This document shows positions 20,001-26,508 of a stretch of 64,000 bases of DNA, one piece after another. The number at the start of each line of letters is the position of its first letter. The first letter of the stretch is position 1. The translations under genes and the position numbers were made by a program. The stretch is taken from NCBI GenBank assembly GCA_965207565.1, contig CBDBMQ010000020.1, forward strand, positions 1 through 64,000. Reading direction: 5' to 3'. Below the pieces are notes generated by a model. That model was not told the DNA's origin and did no database searches. It saw nothing but the letters and a program-made list of their open reading frames with translations. Origin of the DNA: Bin80 sp965207565 (lineage in GTDB: Bacteria; Bacteroidota; Rhodothermia; Rhodothermales; Bin80).

Positions 20001-20428
20001 ACATGTTGTAAATTTCCCGATCGGTCTACTACAAATCCACTTGCATTGGTAGACGGCTCTGAGGCACCAGTACTTGAACCCCACAGAGGAGCAAGTGGAC
20101 GGATCGCATGGGGGAAGAATGCTCTTCCGTGCAGATCTGCTCCACGCATGCCAATAGCTTCAAACGGAGGATTTACTTCGCTCTGCTCCTCAGAAAGCAT
20201 AAGACGATAGCTTACAACTTCCTGCTCACTTTTTCCAAGAGCATGTAAATTCGAACTTAACAGTGCCCAAGGGGATACGCCGGTATGGATTTTCGGTATT
20301 TGCGCTTGCCCAAGGGCCATAGCAGGCAAAAACAACACCCCAAGACCAATGAGGATCAAGGCATGTCTGGCGTAAGCTATAAGACCGCCGCCCTTGTCGT
20401 AGAGAAACTGTACTACTATTCGCATCAT
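11087..20428 (-). CDS. Giant Calx-beta repeat adhesin with C-terminal autotransporter beta-barrel
   Basis: About 3,113 residues from the ATG-ATG at 20428; the frame also allows a TTG start at 20515. The N-terminus has a long basic leader and a hydrophobic core ending at AMALGQA, like extended autotransporter signal peptides. The passenger is mainly Calx-beta type repeats of about 112 residues: an SVxEDGGTHxVxVxxSPAP start, GTDYTSSGTV middle, DENDETVILTL acidic strand and TLTITDND end. I count at least eleven of this class plus several divergent ones. The final 300 residues form an autotransporter barrel (FSVWGRGAFRQF, MLGADYRW, GVYPYVSYA, ending in RGSLRY). It should be a surface-exposed type V adhesin with calcium-stabilised repeats. 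Barrel-terminal tyrosine supports the stop codon. Confidence 0.88.
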   Translation of the reverse strand: MMRIVVQFLYDKGGGLIAYARHALILIGLGVLFLPAMALGQAQIPKIHTGVSPWALLSSNLHALGKSEQEVVSYRLMLSEEQSEVNPPFEAIGMRGADLHGRAFFPHAIRPLAPLWGSSTGASEPSTNASGFVVDRSGNLQHVLGDARSSLTVLEGNSNTFTITLGEPPSGEVTGIITGHENTDLAVNPTQLTFDDSNWNVEQTITVDVKQDTDDTDEEVKLTFTALGGGIKESIYIAVRILDTSPVSGNLSAEQLEVEEGERRKLTVMPLRPFTRSITGDVHVPLKFEKGTSEGGADHNAMRHTSIPQGVKSTTTEIQMRGDDTDDKRSTVAVDGSKLEEKIVVSGDQKEMAARSKDNNRPRVCLEVLPEIVTAGDWLTVKATVQPVQQNDIQVAIDFSFMARFFDSNVFDDPATNTTSITIPRRKAESAPLKFKTHWNNSEWATHLGYLLGTVPQETDHPLCLCPWFRVLAPPTLTLSASPNPVNEGSKVTLTATIKKARSKDITVWLDYPNSLTTDTASDPNDYTPLTAITIKARMRKGTGEIQTHEDVIVDDHETFTVAIDGTRLPPGEGPGSPSSVKVTIIDTNGPAIRFDSSTSSVDEDGGTHHVAVSLNPAPGSDITLNYNTLGGSATAGTDYTSSGTVFVPANATSVNIPVVIIDDNLDEDAETVILTLENGTGYHLSTPKKHTLTIDDNDMPVANFDSSTGSVSEDGGTHNVAVSISPAPWSDLILTYTVGGTATKNTDYNIKNSGTIFLNANATSVNIPVVITDDTVDENDETIILTLVSGLKYDLGSPNEHTLTITDNDTPEISFASVAGSVGEDAGTHHVEVAISPAPRAALTLNYTLGGTATRGTDYTSSGTVSVAANATSVDIPVVITDDNVDENDETVILTLTSGTGYTVGSPSEHTLTITDNDDMPAASFYRSRFSVPESRDFHYVRVSISPISTVPLTLTYTTGGTATENTDYRIAGSGTLSVPAYSDGGFIPVDIIDDGVDENDETVLLTLGSGTGYTVGSPGTFTLTIQDDDTPAVRFDSSTGSVDEDGGTHDVALSLSPVPGSDITLNYTLGGTATEDADYSITGSGTVSVAAGLTSVKIPVKITDDTVDESDETVTLTLTSGTGYTMGSPSEYTLTITDNDTRTVDFTSARGSVGEDGGLHHVAVAISSAPSVPFTLNYTLGGTAARDVDYISSGTVPVTAGLTSVNIPVEIIDDDVDDDAETIILTLASGTGYTVGSVNVHTLTITDNDGMPQVNFASAAGSVGEDGGTRDVEVSLSPAPGAAFTLNYTLGGTATEDADYSITGSGTISVSAGATSVNIPIVITDDTEDEPDETVILTLTDGTEYTVGSANVHTLTITDNDGMPQVSFALGASSVGEDAGTHHVAVAIISALAAPFTLNYTLGGTATEDADYSITGSGTISVSANASSVNIPIVITDDTEDEPDETVILTLTDGTEYTVGGANVHTLTITDNDGMPQVSFALGASSVGEDAGTHHVAVAIISALAAPFTLNYTLGGTATEDADYSITGSGTISVSAGATSVNIPIVITDDTEDEPDETVILTLTDGTEYTVGGANVHTLTITDNDGMPQVSFALGASSVGEDAGTHHVAVAIISALAAPFTLNYTLGGTATEDADYSITGSGTISVSAGATSVNIPIVITDDTEDEPDETVILTLTDGTEYTVGGANVHTLTITDNDGMPQVSFALGASSVGEDAGTHHVAVAISPAPTAPLTLSYILGGTATENADYSSSGTISVATGRTSVNIPIGITDDTEDESNETIRLTLASGTGYTVGSPGTHTLTIVDNDDAPDTPVTVSLSASPNLVDEGESVTITATLSEALPDAVTINLRDTPGEPPTEPSDYGSLPSITIAGGSRTGSGTLDIKDDGVAEKEERFTVDIIDELPSGVELGSPSSVEITITDDDSPPPVEVTLSAFPNPVEEGNSVTVTATLTRVLETDVEVPLVYNDETTHPPEPGDYTPLRGVTILRGETQGSGRIQTLTDADMDDETFIVALGDLPPALLVPGRESSQSVTIRDITSPTAVTVDLSASPNPVDEGGKITVTAMLSEAPDTDVVIPLILTDGTANAQDYQASIPVQVEIEAGKTSGTYPISTIQDDIAEGDETFTVALGALPSRLVAGDSRWIDITITDDDEAGMNTPQSVSVAEGGEKSFGISLTSEPLGEVEVMMTWPSGTDLTVHPITRTFGPDNWRTEQQVSLRAANDMDLMDDQVEVTLTASGSIDYTGISETISVTITDNDTPGIVAPVSVTMVEGSQRTLEITLAQMPSDLVTMTITGHAGTDLALNNAFLTFTPSNWSTAQTVTLTAAEDDDFVDDTETLTLTASGGGYAGVTTDITVTITDNDAPGLVAPEAVQMEEGRTHPLMVRLSASPSGPVTLTFTGHAGTDLTLDQTSLTFTSADWNTSKAVTLTAAEDDEDYADETVDLKVTASGGGYDGVTADITVTIMDNDERPGPLTITLYDEQALEHAEAIQLPIELSRPVDQVVTVQYASTDGTAEAGLDYMTSRGIVIFDPGATRGVIEIEVTDDELPEENETFMVTLSKPRNAIIARETGTGTILDDDGASAILRVEDALVLEEDGMVRFRVLLSHPQRQMISAAYRTRDGTAKAGEDYEASSGVVTLAPGTVEAMIAVPLLKDGLDWREETFTVHLESSKHAEIAKAVGVATIQESTTVSEEVLEAYAARFVRTSGVQVVEALGERFRSGADGASCGAADRAEMARLWYSASSWDPSLGELLAGCRMSATSYSGSFSVWGRGAFRQFNGRDDDALTLRGEVTTGMLGADYRWRGGWLAGLLLAHSQGEGSFEVVQQSGEITAGLTGVYPYVSYARAGWDVWMSAGAGRGQAEVLELKGDLVSRFGAMGVRGKLVSSGTIGLNYHGDVLVTDAEIKEHEVTAEVYRVRAGVEANVKISDGLRPFLEANVRSDGGSAETGVGLEFGGGIRVDYPAWHLQADLRTQGLVMHTADGFTEWGISGSVQVGRQSEGLMMRVRPSWGRGQGMSMYGQQTILDAVPLGADAQRTELELGYGIPWKDGTARSIVGVTQLHQRVMYRLGGELHPTEWLSFSVFGLAHGHATSLEDLGLNVRGSLRY
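15255..16598 (-). repeat. Four tandem 336-bp near-identical repeats inside the adhesin gene
   Basis: The same sequence block begins at 15255, 15591, 15927 and 16263, a strict 336-bp (112-codon) period. The copies differ at only a few bases, for example around 16141-16158 and 16375-16380. Neighbouring repeat units encode similar protein but have clearly diverged DNA. This indicates recent unit duplication without frame loss; it is also a place where assembly may have miscounted copies. Confidence 0.93.
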
Positions 20429-20626
20429 TTTAGGTCGAAAAACATACAGATTATTGAGAGACTTAACGGGTGATCCAGATGATTTAGGTCGTAATTTAGT
20501 CAAAAATTTCCGCAATACGCGGATAATTACTTAGATGTTCATTGCTTTTCTTCAGAAGGGAATGCATCAAAATTAGTTGATTAAAGGGGGGCGTGATATA
20601 ACCTTTTCAATTGAATATCACATCCC

Positions 20627-20992
20627 ATGAATTCTCACGATTTTTTTACTCCTGAACCTGCCCCACGAGGGGGCAGTTCGGCCCAGGAACTCCACTTGGA
20701 GTTCGTACGCCATTACGCGGACGTATTGCGAATGTTGACCGAGCATGTAGCTGCCCCCGGTGTATCTGCTCCGCCTCCGGTTACGCCATCCCCGGTGCAA
20801 ACTCTGGAGGAAGTACGTCCGTCCTGGGAGGACGCGCACGCGTGCTTGCAGGCCCGTGATTTCAAACATGAGCAGGTGATTCACCTGAGGTTGCAGACCT
20901 GCTACGTACTGGGCATCTATGTGGCCCCAAGTCTCGTTGTAGACACGGTCAATTCCGAAAATAATATGTTCTCCGTCGGAGGTCATATCTGA
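20627..20992 (+). CDS. Hypothetical protein
   Basis: A 121-codon frame that I do not recognise. The start is the ATG 110 bases beyond the opposite-strand adhesin frame. The N-terminal half has a probable amphipathic helix (ELHLEFVRHYADVLRMLTEHV) followed by a proline-rich linker and a short C-terminal region. There is no signal peptide or membrane segment. A 122-codon frame runs antisense over nearly the same bases; I prefer this strand because its codon use and amino-acid composition look more natural, but neither is certain. Confidence 0.45.
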   Translation: MNSHDFFTPEPAPRGGSSAQELHLEFVRHYADVLRMLTEHVAAPGVSAPPPVTPSPVQTLEEVRPSWEDAHACLQARDFKHEQVIHLRLQTCYVLGIYVAPSLVVDTVNSENNMFSVGGHI

Positions 20993-21056
20993 TTTATGGA
21001 AGGACCCAAATCTTTCTAATGTGCAGGTTTACAGCAGCCTGTCATGAGTGTGCCGG

Positions 21057-21725
21057 TTAAGGGGAGTTATATTCCTGAAGCAATGGAGCCAGAGCCTGCC
21101 AAACATGATCGGCTAATTTTCGCTGCCCGGCAGCATTGGGATGAATCCCATCGGATTGGTTCAGCTCAGGAATACCGCCGACTCCTTCCAGAAGGAAGGG
21201 GATCAGTTCGGTGTCCATTTCGTCTGCTACAGAAGGGAAAATGTCCCCGAATTCTTTCTGAAAGATTGGACCCAGGTTGGGAGGGACCTGCATCCCAGCA
21301 ATCAGGATAGCCACGTTAGGATTGGCCTCTCTGGCTTGATGAATGATCTGCGTGAGGTTGCTTTTTGTCATTGCTGGCGGAAGCCCCCGCAGACCATCAT
21401 TCGCTCCCAGGGCAACAACCAGGATGTCGGGCGGGTTTTTCAGTTGCCAGGCAAGGCGTCTCAATCCCCCGGCAGACGTATCTCCACTCACACCGGCATT
21501 GATGATGGTCACGGACCATTGTAATGAATCTATGCGTGCCTGCAAGAGAGCAGGGTAAGCCTCTTCTGCGGGAAGCCCATAGCCAGCCGTCAGACTGTTT
21601 CCCAGAAAAAGTACACGGATTGAGGGACTCTCGGGGTTTTGCGCAACTACTGACCGTACAGGTAATAGAACACAGAAGCACATAACCGTGTATAGGGCGG
21701 TGCTAATTTGGGCAAAGCGGATCAA
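21057..21725 (-). CDS. tesA: SGNH-family esterase (TesA-like arylesterase/lysophospholipase)
   Basis: The 222-residue protein has a signal peptide ending near SVVAQN, so it acts outside the cytoplasmic membrane. SGNH blocks are clear: block I FLGNSLTAGYG with the nucleophilic serine near residue 44, block II INAGVSGDTSAGG, block III ALGANDGLRG and block V SDGIHPNAAGQ with the catalytic Asp and His. The family hydrolyses thioesters, arylesters and lysophospholipids. The frame starts at TTG (21725). It is divergent from the ABC exporter genes with only 14 bases between them, the same arrangement as tesA-ybbAP of E. coli. Confidence 0.9.
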   Translation of the reverse strand: MIRFAQISTALYTVMCFCVLLPVRSVVAQNPESPSIRVLFLGNSLTAGYGLPAEEAYPALLQARIDSLQWSVTIINAGVSGDTSAGGLRRLAWQLKNPPDILVVALGANDGLRGLPPAMTKSNLTQIIHQAREANPNVAILIAGMQVPPNLGPIFQKEFGDIFPSVADEMDTELIPFLLEGVGGIPELNQSDGIHPNAAGQRKLADHVWQALAPLLQEYNSP

Positions 21726-21739
21726 TACTCTAAACTTGA

Positions 21740-22435
21740 ATGCTTGAGGTTACAGAGCTTACGAAAACATATCAAAGTGGGTCCAGCTTACTGACCGTTC
21801 TAGACAACATTACGTTTTCTCTCGGTGTTGGCGAGGTCTGTGCGGTCGTGGGTCCTTCCGGCAGTGGGAAGACAACTCTATTGGGATTATGTGCAGGACT
21901 GGATTCACCGACCTCGGGAATCATAAAGTTGGCAGGTAATGACCTTGGGCACTGTTCCGAAGGAGAGCGGGCGGAAATCCGACGCAATTCTGTGGGATTC
22001 GTTTTTCAGACGTTCAAGCTAATCCCCACGCTGACTGCACTGCAGAATGTAATGGTTCCACTGGAACTCAGTGGGGAAGGGAGTGCCCGTAAGCGTGCAC
22101 TGGAGTTACTTACGGAGGTTGGGCTTGAAGGACGTGCACATCATTATCCTGTTCAGATGAGTGGGGGAGAGCAGCAGCGGGTCGGACTCGCCAGAGCATT
22201 CATCAACCGCCCAGCCATTCTTTTTGCCGATGAGCCAACGGGCAACCTGGATACAGCCACGGGCAACAGAATTGAAGAACTGCTCCTTGACCTGAATCGC
22301 ACTGCAGGTACGGCTCTGGTCGTGGTAACGCACGACCTGAGATTTGCCCAGTCATGTCACCGGATTCTGGAGCTTCAAGCCGGTCGGGTTGCCCGGGATT
22401 ATCAAATCACCGAGGGAGTGCGTGCAGTGGCATGA
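21740..22435 (+). CDS. ybbA: YbbA/LolD-type ABC transporter ATP-binding protein
   Basis: A 231-residue ATPase of the MacB/LolD/YbbA group. Walker A is GPSGSGKTT near residue 40, the signature is MSGGEQQRVGLARA near 139, Walker B is ILFADEPTG near 160, and the switch histidine is in VVVTHD. It powers the permease encoded next; the two genes share ATGA. The neighbourhood with tesA suggests the YbbA-YbbP system rather than LolCDE or FtsEX, though its substrate is not established. Confidence 0.92.
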   Translation: MLEVTELTKTYQSGSSLLTVLDNITFSLGVGEVCAVVGPSGSGKTTLLGLCAGLDSPTSGIIKLAGNDLGHCSEGERAEIRRNSVGFVFQTFKLIPTLTALQNVMVPLELSGEGSARKRALELLTEVGLEGRAHHYPVQMSGGEQQRVGLARAFINRPAILFADEPTGNLDTATGNRIEELLLDLNRTAGTALVVVTHDLRFAQSCHRILELQAGRVARDYQITEGVRAVA

Positions 22436-24951
22436 AAAATGCCTGGATTTTTCGTATGACATGGTGGGAAAGCCGGGGAAGTCGTCGCCGGCTGCTGATC
22501 TTCCTCTTTTCAATGATCGTCGGGGTCGCCCTGCTAGTCGCATTGTCTTCGACGTCAGAGAGCCTACAGTACAGCGTTGACCAGCAGGCACGCGAACTCT
22601 TGGGGGCCGATATGCGGTTCTCTAGCAACCAGCGATTTGATGATTCCACACTGGCTGCCATTGATACGATTGGGGTTGCCAAAGCCCAAAAGGTGTCCGC
22701 GCTAACAGTTGCCTATTTTCCGGTACAGCACCAGTCCCGTCTGGTCAGTGTCTATGGCGTAGAAGATGCGTATCCACTTTATGGATCACTGGAGTCCGAC
22801 CCCGTGGCGGCTGCGAGTGGGTTCAAAGAAAAGCCGGGAGCCTTGGTGGATCAAGGCTTGATGCAGACACTGGGGGTTCACGAGGGAGATACCGTTCAGA
22901 TTGGTCGTCGCAGATACGAAATCTCAGGCTCGCTCGTGCGTGCACCCAGCGAAACGGAAATCAGCATGCTCATCATGCCTTCGGTGTATGTCCCCATCAG
23001 CACATTGGATACCCTGCTCCTGGGGTTCGGGTCCATGGCCAATTATGAGGTCTATGTGAAGCTTGCTCCCGGTGAAGACCCAGAAGCCATCCGTGATTCT
23101 TTGTATAGCGATACGAATGGGTTCAACGCGGATATTGATACGGTGGCAGAGCAGCGGGACAACTGGGAGGACGTATTGGGATTTTTTAATCAGTTTCTTG
23201 GCTTGGCGGGCTTTGGTGCACTCGTGCTGGGTGGGTTGGGAGTTGGGGGAGCCATCCGTGCACATGTTCGTCGTTGCCTGGATAATATTGCCGTACTGCA
23301 ATGCATGGGAGCAGGGAGTGGGAGCGTTTTTTCGATTTATTTTTTTCAGGCGTTTGCCCTGGGATGTATCGCTGGTGTACTTGGGTGTTTTTTGGGAGCG
23401 TTGGCGCAATTACTCATCCCTTATGCCATCAGTGCATTCCTGCCGTTCGAGATTACGTTTCGTATATCATGGTCAAGCATGGCGATGGGGTATGGAGTAG
23501 GGTTGTTTGTAACATTAATTTTTGCAATCCTGCCTCTTATGGATGTACGTGGAGTATCTCCTTTGCGGGCACTTCGTTCAAGTATTGAGCCTCTGACACC
23601 GGCCCGTGTCCGCTTTCTGGCTTACATCATTATCGTGGGTGGTCTGATTGTGATCGCAGCGGCCCAATCGGGAAGCTGGGTTGCCAGTGTCTACTATGCG
23701 TTGGCGATCATCATTGCTTTTGGGGCTCTGGTACTCATGTCAAAGCTCCTCATGCTGATCGCCCGTAAGTTGACGAATCGGATTCCGTTTTATCCACTTC
23801 GCCAGGGATTTGCGAACTTACATCGCCCCGGGAATCAGACGATCCTGGTCATGCTGGCCCTTGGACTGGGCACATTTATTGTCATGGTACTGCTGATCAG
23901 TGAGAGTACCATTATTAAACAAATAGATGCGGTGGGTGGTAACGGTCAACCGGACATGATTCTTTTTGATATCCAGAATGACCAGTTGGACGGAGTGACG
24001 CGTCTGATTGAAGAGCAGAGTTGGCCAATCATCGACAGCTCTCCGATCGTAAATATGCGACTACATGCGGTTGGGGAGCAGACGGTAGAAGAGCTTGTCA
24101 AGGATTCTACCCGAAAACTCACATGGCCGCTGACACGTGAGTACAGGTCCACATATCGGGCAGAGCTTACGGATGCCGAATCACTTGTCAGCGGCACTTT
24201 CACTGGAACCTATCAACCGGATTCCGCTTTCGTCCCCATTTCGGTAGAGGATAATTTTGCGCGGACAGAACTGGGTCTGGACATGGGAGATACGCTTGTC
24301 TTTAATGTGCAGGGGAGATTGATTCCCACGGTGGTGGCCAGCTTCCGAACGGTTGACTGGGAGCAGATGCGGTCAAATTTTTATGTTGTGTTTCCCACCA
24401 ATGTATTGGAAGAGGCCCCACAAACGCACGTGATTACAAGTCGTAGGGAAGGGGACACCGCCCCAGATTCTCTGCAGTCACTGGTGGTCGCGAGTTACCC
24501 AAATGTCACGGTACTCAGTCTGGAGGCGATTATTCGAATCATCCGTGAAGTTATGGATCGTATCCGCTTTGCAATCCAATTTATGGCATATTTCTGCTTC
24601 ATTGCCGGGGTTCTGGTTCTGGTCGGCTCTCTTTTGATTGGCCGATTGCAGCGAATTGAAGAAAGTGGGTTACTAAAAACTTTAGGAGCCAGCAGGAAGC
24701 AGCTTCTGATCATTACGATGGCGGAGTATTCCGTCTTAGGATTCTTGTCCTGCGCAACAGGTTTAATTTTATCTTTAGTAGCAGGTTGGATTCTGTCGAT
24801 GACCGTATTTGAACTTCCGTTAGTGGTGGCGGGCCAGTCTATTCTTGCAGTGATTGCTGCAGTGATTGGATTGACCGTGATCGTCGGTTTTTTAAGCAAC
24901 CGGAGTGTTTATGATCGATCGGTACTTGCCGTACTTCGCGCAGAAGGGTAG
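22432..24951 (+). CDS. ybbP: YbbP-type ABC transporter permease (FtsX-like domains)
   Basis: An 839-residue membrane protein. I place the start at the ATG of the ATGA overlap with ybbA; an in-frame upstream extension would run inside that gene. An N-terminal helix (about residues 20-40) is followed by a periplasmic MacB-PCD-like domain, then several helices (about 260-430), a second periplasmic segment (about 510-700) and a C-terminal FtsX bundle (about 720-830) with LLKTLGASRKQLL. Duplicated FtsX modules of this size are typical of YbbP. It should form an exporter or mechanotransmission complex with YbbA, possibly acting on lipids or lipoproteins. Confidence 0.9.
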   Translation: MKNAWIFRMTWWESRGSRRRLLIFLFSMIVGVALLVALSSTSESLQYSVDQQARELLGADMRFSSNQRFDDSTLAAIDTIGVAKAQKVSALTVAYFPVQHQSRLVSVYGVEDAYPLYGSLESDPVAAASGFKEKPGALVDQGLMQTLGVHEGDTVQIGRRRYEISGSLVRAPSETEISMLIMPSVYVPISTLDTLLLGFGSMANYEVYVKLAPGEDPEAIRDSLYSDTNGFNADIDTVAEQRDNWEDVLGFFNQFLGLAGFGALVLGGLGVGGAIRAHVRRCLDNIAVLQCMGAGSGSVFSIYFFQAFALGCIAGVLGCFLGALAQLLIPYAISAFLPFEITFRISWSSMAMGYGVGLFVTLIFAILPLMDVRGVSPLRALRSSIEPLTPARVRFLAYIIIVGGLIVIAAAQSGSWVASVYYALAIIIAFGALVLMSKLLMLIARKLTNRIPFYPLRQGFANLHRPGNQTILVMLALGLGTFIVMVLLISESTIIKQIDAVGGNGQPDMILFDIQNDQLDGVTRLIEEQSWPIIDSSPIVNMRLHAVGEQTVEELVKDSTRKLTWPLTREYRSTYRAELTDAESLVSGTFTGTYQPDSAFVPISVEDNFARTELGLDMGDTLVFNVQGRLIPTVVASFRTVDWEQMRSNFYVVFPTNVLEEAPQTHVITSRREGDTAPDSLQSLVVASYPNVTVLSLEAIIRIIREVMDRIRFAIQFMAYFCFIAGVLVLVGSLLIGRLQRIEESGLLKTLGASRKQLLIITMAEYSVLGFLSCATGLILSLVAGWILSMTVFELPLVVAGQSILAVIAAVIGLTVIVGFLSNRSVYDRSVLAVLRAEG

Positions 24952-24965
24952 TCCTATTTGTTAGA

Positions 24966-25649
24966 ATGTCGAATCAGATCAGGGATCAAGTCAATCAGGT
25001 GCAGGAAAAAATTGCAGGTGCCTGTCGCCGTGCAGGGCGTAGGGAAGAGAAGGTCACCCTCATCGCGGTGACGAAGACCTGGCCTCCTCAGGTGGTTGCC
25101 GCGGCATCACAGGCCGGTCTCACAGATTTCGGGGAAAACAAAGTGCAGGAATTGGTTGCAAAAGCTCCCCTCTTTCCTGCTCAAAACTGGCATATGATTG
25201 GGCATCTGCAGCGCAACAAAGCACGCCAGGTCGTCGCTCATGCCAAAGAATTTCATGCCCTCGACAGCATCCGCTTGGCTCGGGCATTAAACCGTCACGC
25301 CGAAGAGGCAGGTCGGATACTCCCTTGTTTTATACAGGTGAATGTATCTGGAGAAGCGTCCAAGTTCGGATTGGACCCTGCCCGCGTCGTTGAGGTTGCA
25401 GCGCAGTTGGGCGAATACGGGTCAATCCAGCCGGTAGGGCTCATGACGCTGGCCTCGCTGGATCTACGAAAGGTGCGAGAGGAATTTCGTCTGTTGCGAA
25501 GTATACACTCTAAATATGCACATTTAACAGGTGCAGGATTATCCATGGGGATGAGTGGAGATTATGAAATAGCGATTGAGGAGGGAGCCACGCATGTACG
25601 CGTCGGCTCTGCCCTATTTGGACCACGAGAACCATTCATTAAGACTTGA
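24966..25649 (+). CDS. yggS: YggS-family PLP-binding protein (PLP homeostasis)
   Basis: A 227-residue single-domain protein of the alanine racemase N-terminal fold. The PLP lysine is in LIAVTKTWPP near residue 36; FGENKVQEL, WHMIGHLQRNKA and the C-terminal MGMSGDYEIAIEEGATHVRVGSALFG are hallmark motifs. Family members bind pyridoxal phosphate and buffer it but show no known catalysis. It starts 14 bases after ybbP and is followed 4 bases later by the nucleoside phosphorylase, so it may be in the same transcript. Confidence 0.94.
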   Translation: MSNQIRDQVNQVQEKIAGACRRAGRREEKVTLIAVTKTWPPQVVAAASQAGLTDFGENKVQELVAKAPLFPAQNWHMIGHLQRNKARQVVAHAKEFHALDSIRLARALNRHAEEAGRILPCFIQVNVSGEASKFGLDPARVVEVAAQLGEYGSIQPVGLMTLASLDLRKVREEFRLLRSIHSKYAHLTGAGLSMGMSGDYEIAIEEGATHVRVGSALFGPREPFIKT

Positions 25650-25653
25650 TCAG

Positions 25654-26505
25654 ATGGAGGAAAATATTCCCGATCCCCAAACACAGGTTGCGCAAGTGGA
25701 AGAGGCGGTAGCCGCAATCCGTCAACGCACCCAATTTCAGCCCCAGGTTGGTTTGATCCTGGGTACAGGATTGGGGCAGTTGACCCAGGAAATTGATATT
25801 GAGCATCGGATTCCCTATGAGTCAATCCCGCATTGTCCTGTCTCAACAGTGGAGTCTCATGGGGGAGAGCTTCTTTTGGGAACGCTTCAGGGGGCTCCCG
25901 TAGCGTGTATGAAAGGGCGTGTACATGTATACGAGGGATACAGCGCCCGTCGAGTGACATTCCCGGTTCGAGTCATGGCAAAACTTGGCATCGGGAGTCT
26001 ATTGATTTCGAATGCATGTGGCTGCATGAATCCCGATTATCGCCGTGGAGACGTGATGCTGCTCTCCGATCATATTAATCTGCAGGGGGGCAATCCACTG
26101 GTAGGCCCGAACGTTGATGCCTGGGGGCCACGATTCCCTGATATGAGCGAGCCCTATGATGTTGAGCTTCGCCAGTATGCAATGCAGGCTGCCAAAGCCC
26201 ATTCAATCCGGCTTCATGAGGGGGTATATGTCTCTGTATTGGGACCCAGCCTGGAGACCAGGGCGGAGTACAGATTCTTACGGACGATTGGTGCGGATGT
26301 AGTGGGGATGTCGACAACCCCGGAGGTTACCGTTGCCAGACACATGAATTTGCGCGTGATGGCGGTGAGTGTGATCACCGATGAATGCTTTCCAGATACA
26401 CTCGAACCCCTGACATTAGAGGATGTCATTGAAGCAGCAGGGATCGCAGAGCCAAAGCTGGCTGCGATTATGTCCGGTGTTGTAGAAAAACTTGCTCAAG
26501 GGTAA
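25654..26505 (+). CDS. punA: Purine nucleoside phosphorylase
   Basis: The 283-residue protein is of the trimeric PNP type, which splits inosine and guanosine with phosphate. Motifs include GLILGTGLGQL (phosphate serine replaced by threonine), VESHGGELLLG, KGRVHVYEGYSARRVTFPVR, ISNACGCMNPDY, GPSLETRAEYRF and VVGMSTTPEV. I place the start at the ATG 4 bases after yggS; an upstream in-frame ATG at 25576 would only extend into yggS. Three bases separate it from ileS. It serves purine salvage. Confidence 0.93.
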   Translation: MEENIPDPQTQVAQVEEAVAAIRQRTQFQPQVGLILGTGLGQLTQEIDIEHRIPYESIPHCPVSTVESHGGELLLGTLQGAPVACMKGRVHVYEGYSARRVTFPVRVMAKLGIGSLLISNACGCMNPDYRRGDVMLLSDHINLQGGNPLVGPNVDAWGPRFPDMSEPYDVELRQYAMQAAKAHSIRLHEGVYVSVLGPSLETRAEYRFLRTIGADVVGMSTTPEVTVARHMNLRVMAVSVITDECFPDTLEPLTLEDVIEAAGIAEPKLAAIMSGVVEKLAQG

Positions 26506-26508
26506 TCA

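Noticed and set aside
20618..20986. A 122-codon frame antisense to the hypothetical gene at 20627
   Set aside because: Composition is less natural than the plus-strand frame; at most one is real and I prefer the other.
22354..22431. Upstream start for the YbbP permease
   Set aside because: It overlaps ybbA out of frame; the ATGA overlap start gives the usual N-terminus just before the first membrane helix.
25576..25653. Extended start of the purine nucleoside phosphorylase
   Set aside because: Those 26 codons overlap yggS; the ATG 4 bases after the yggS stop gives the normal family length.
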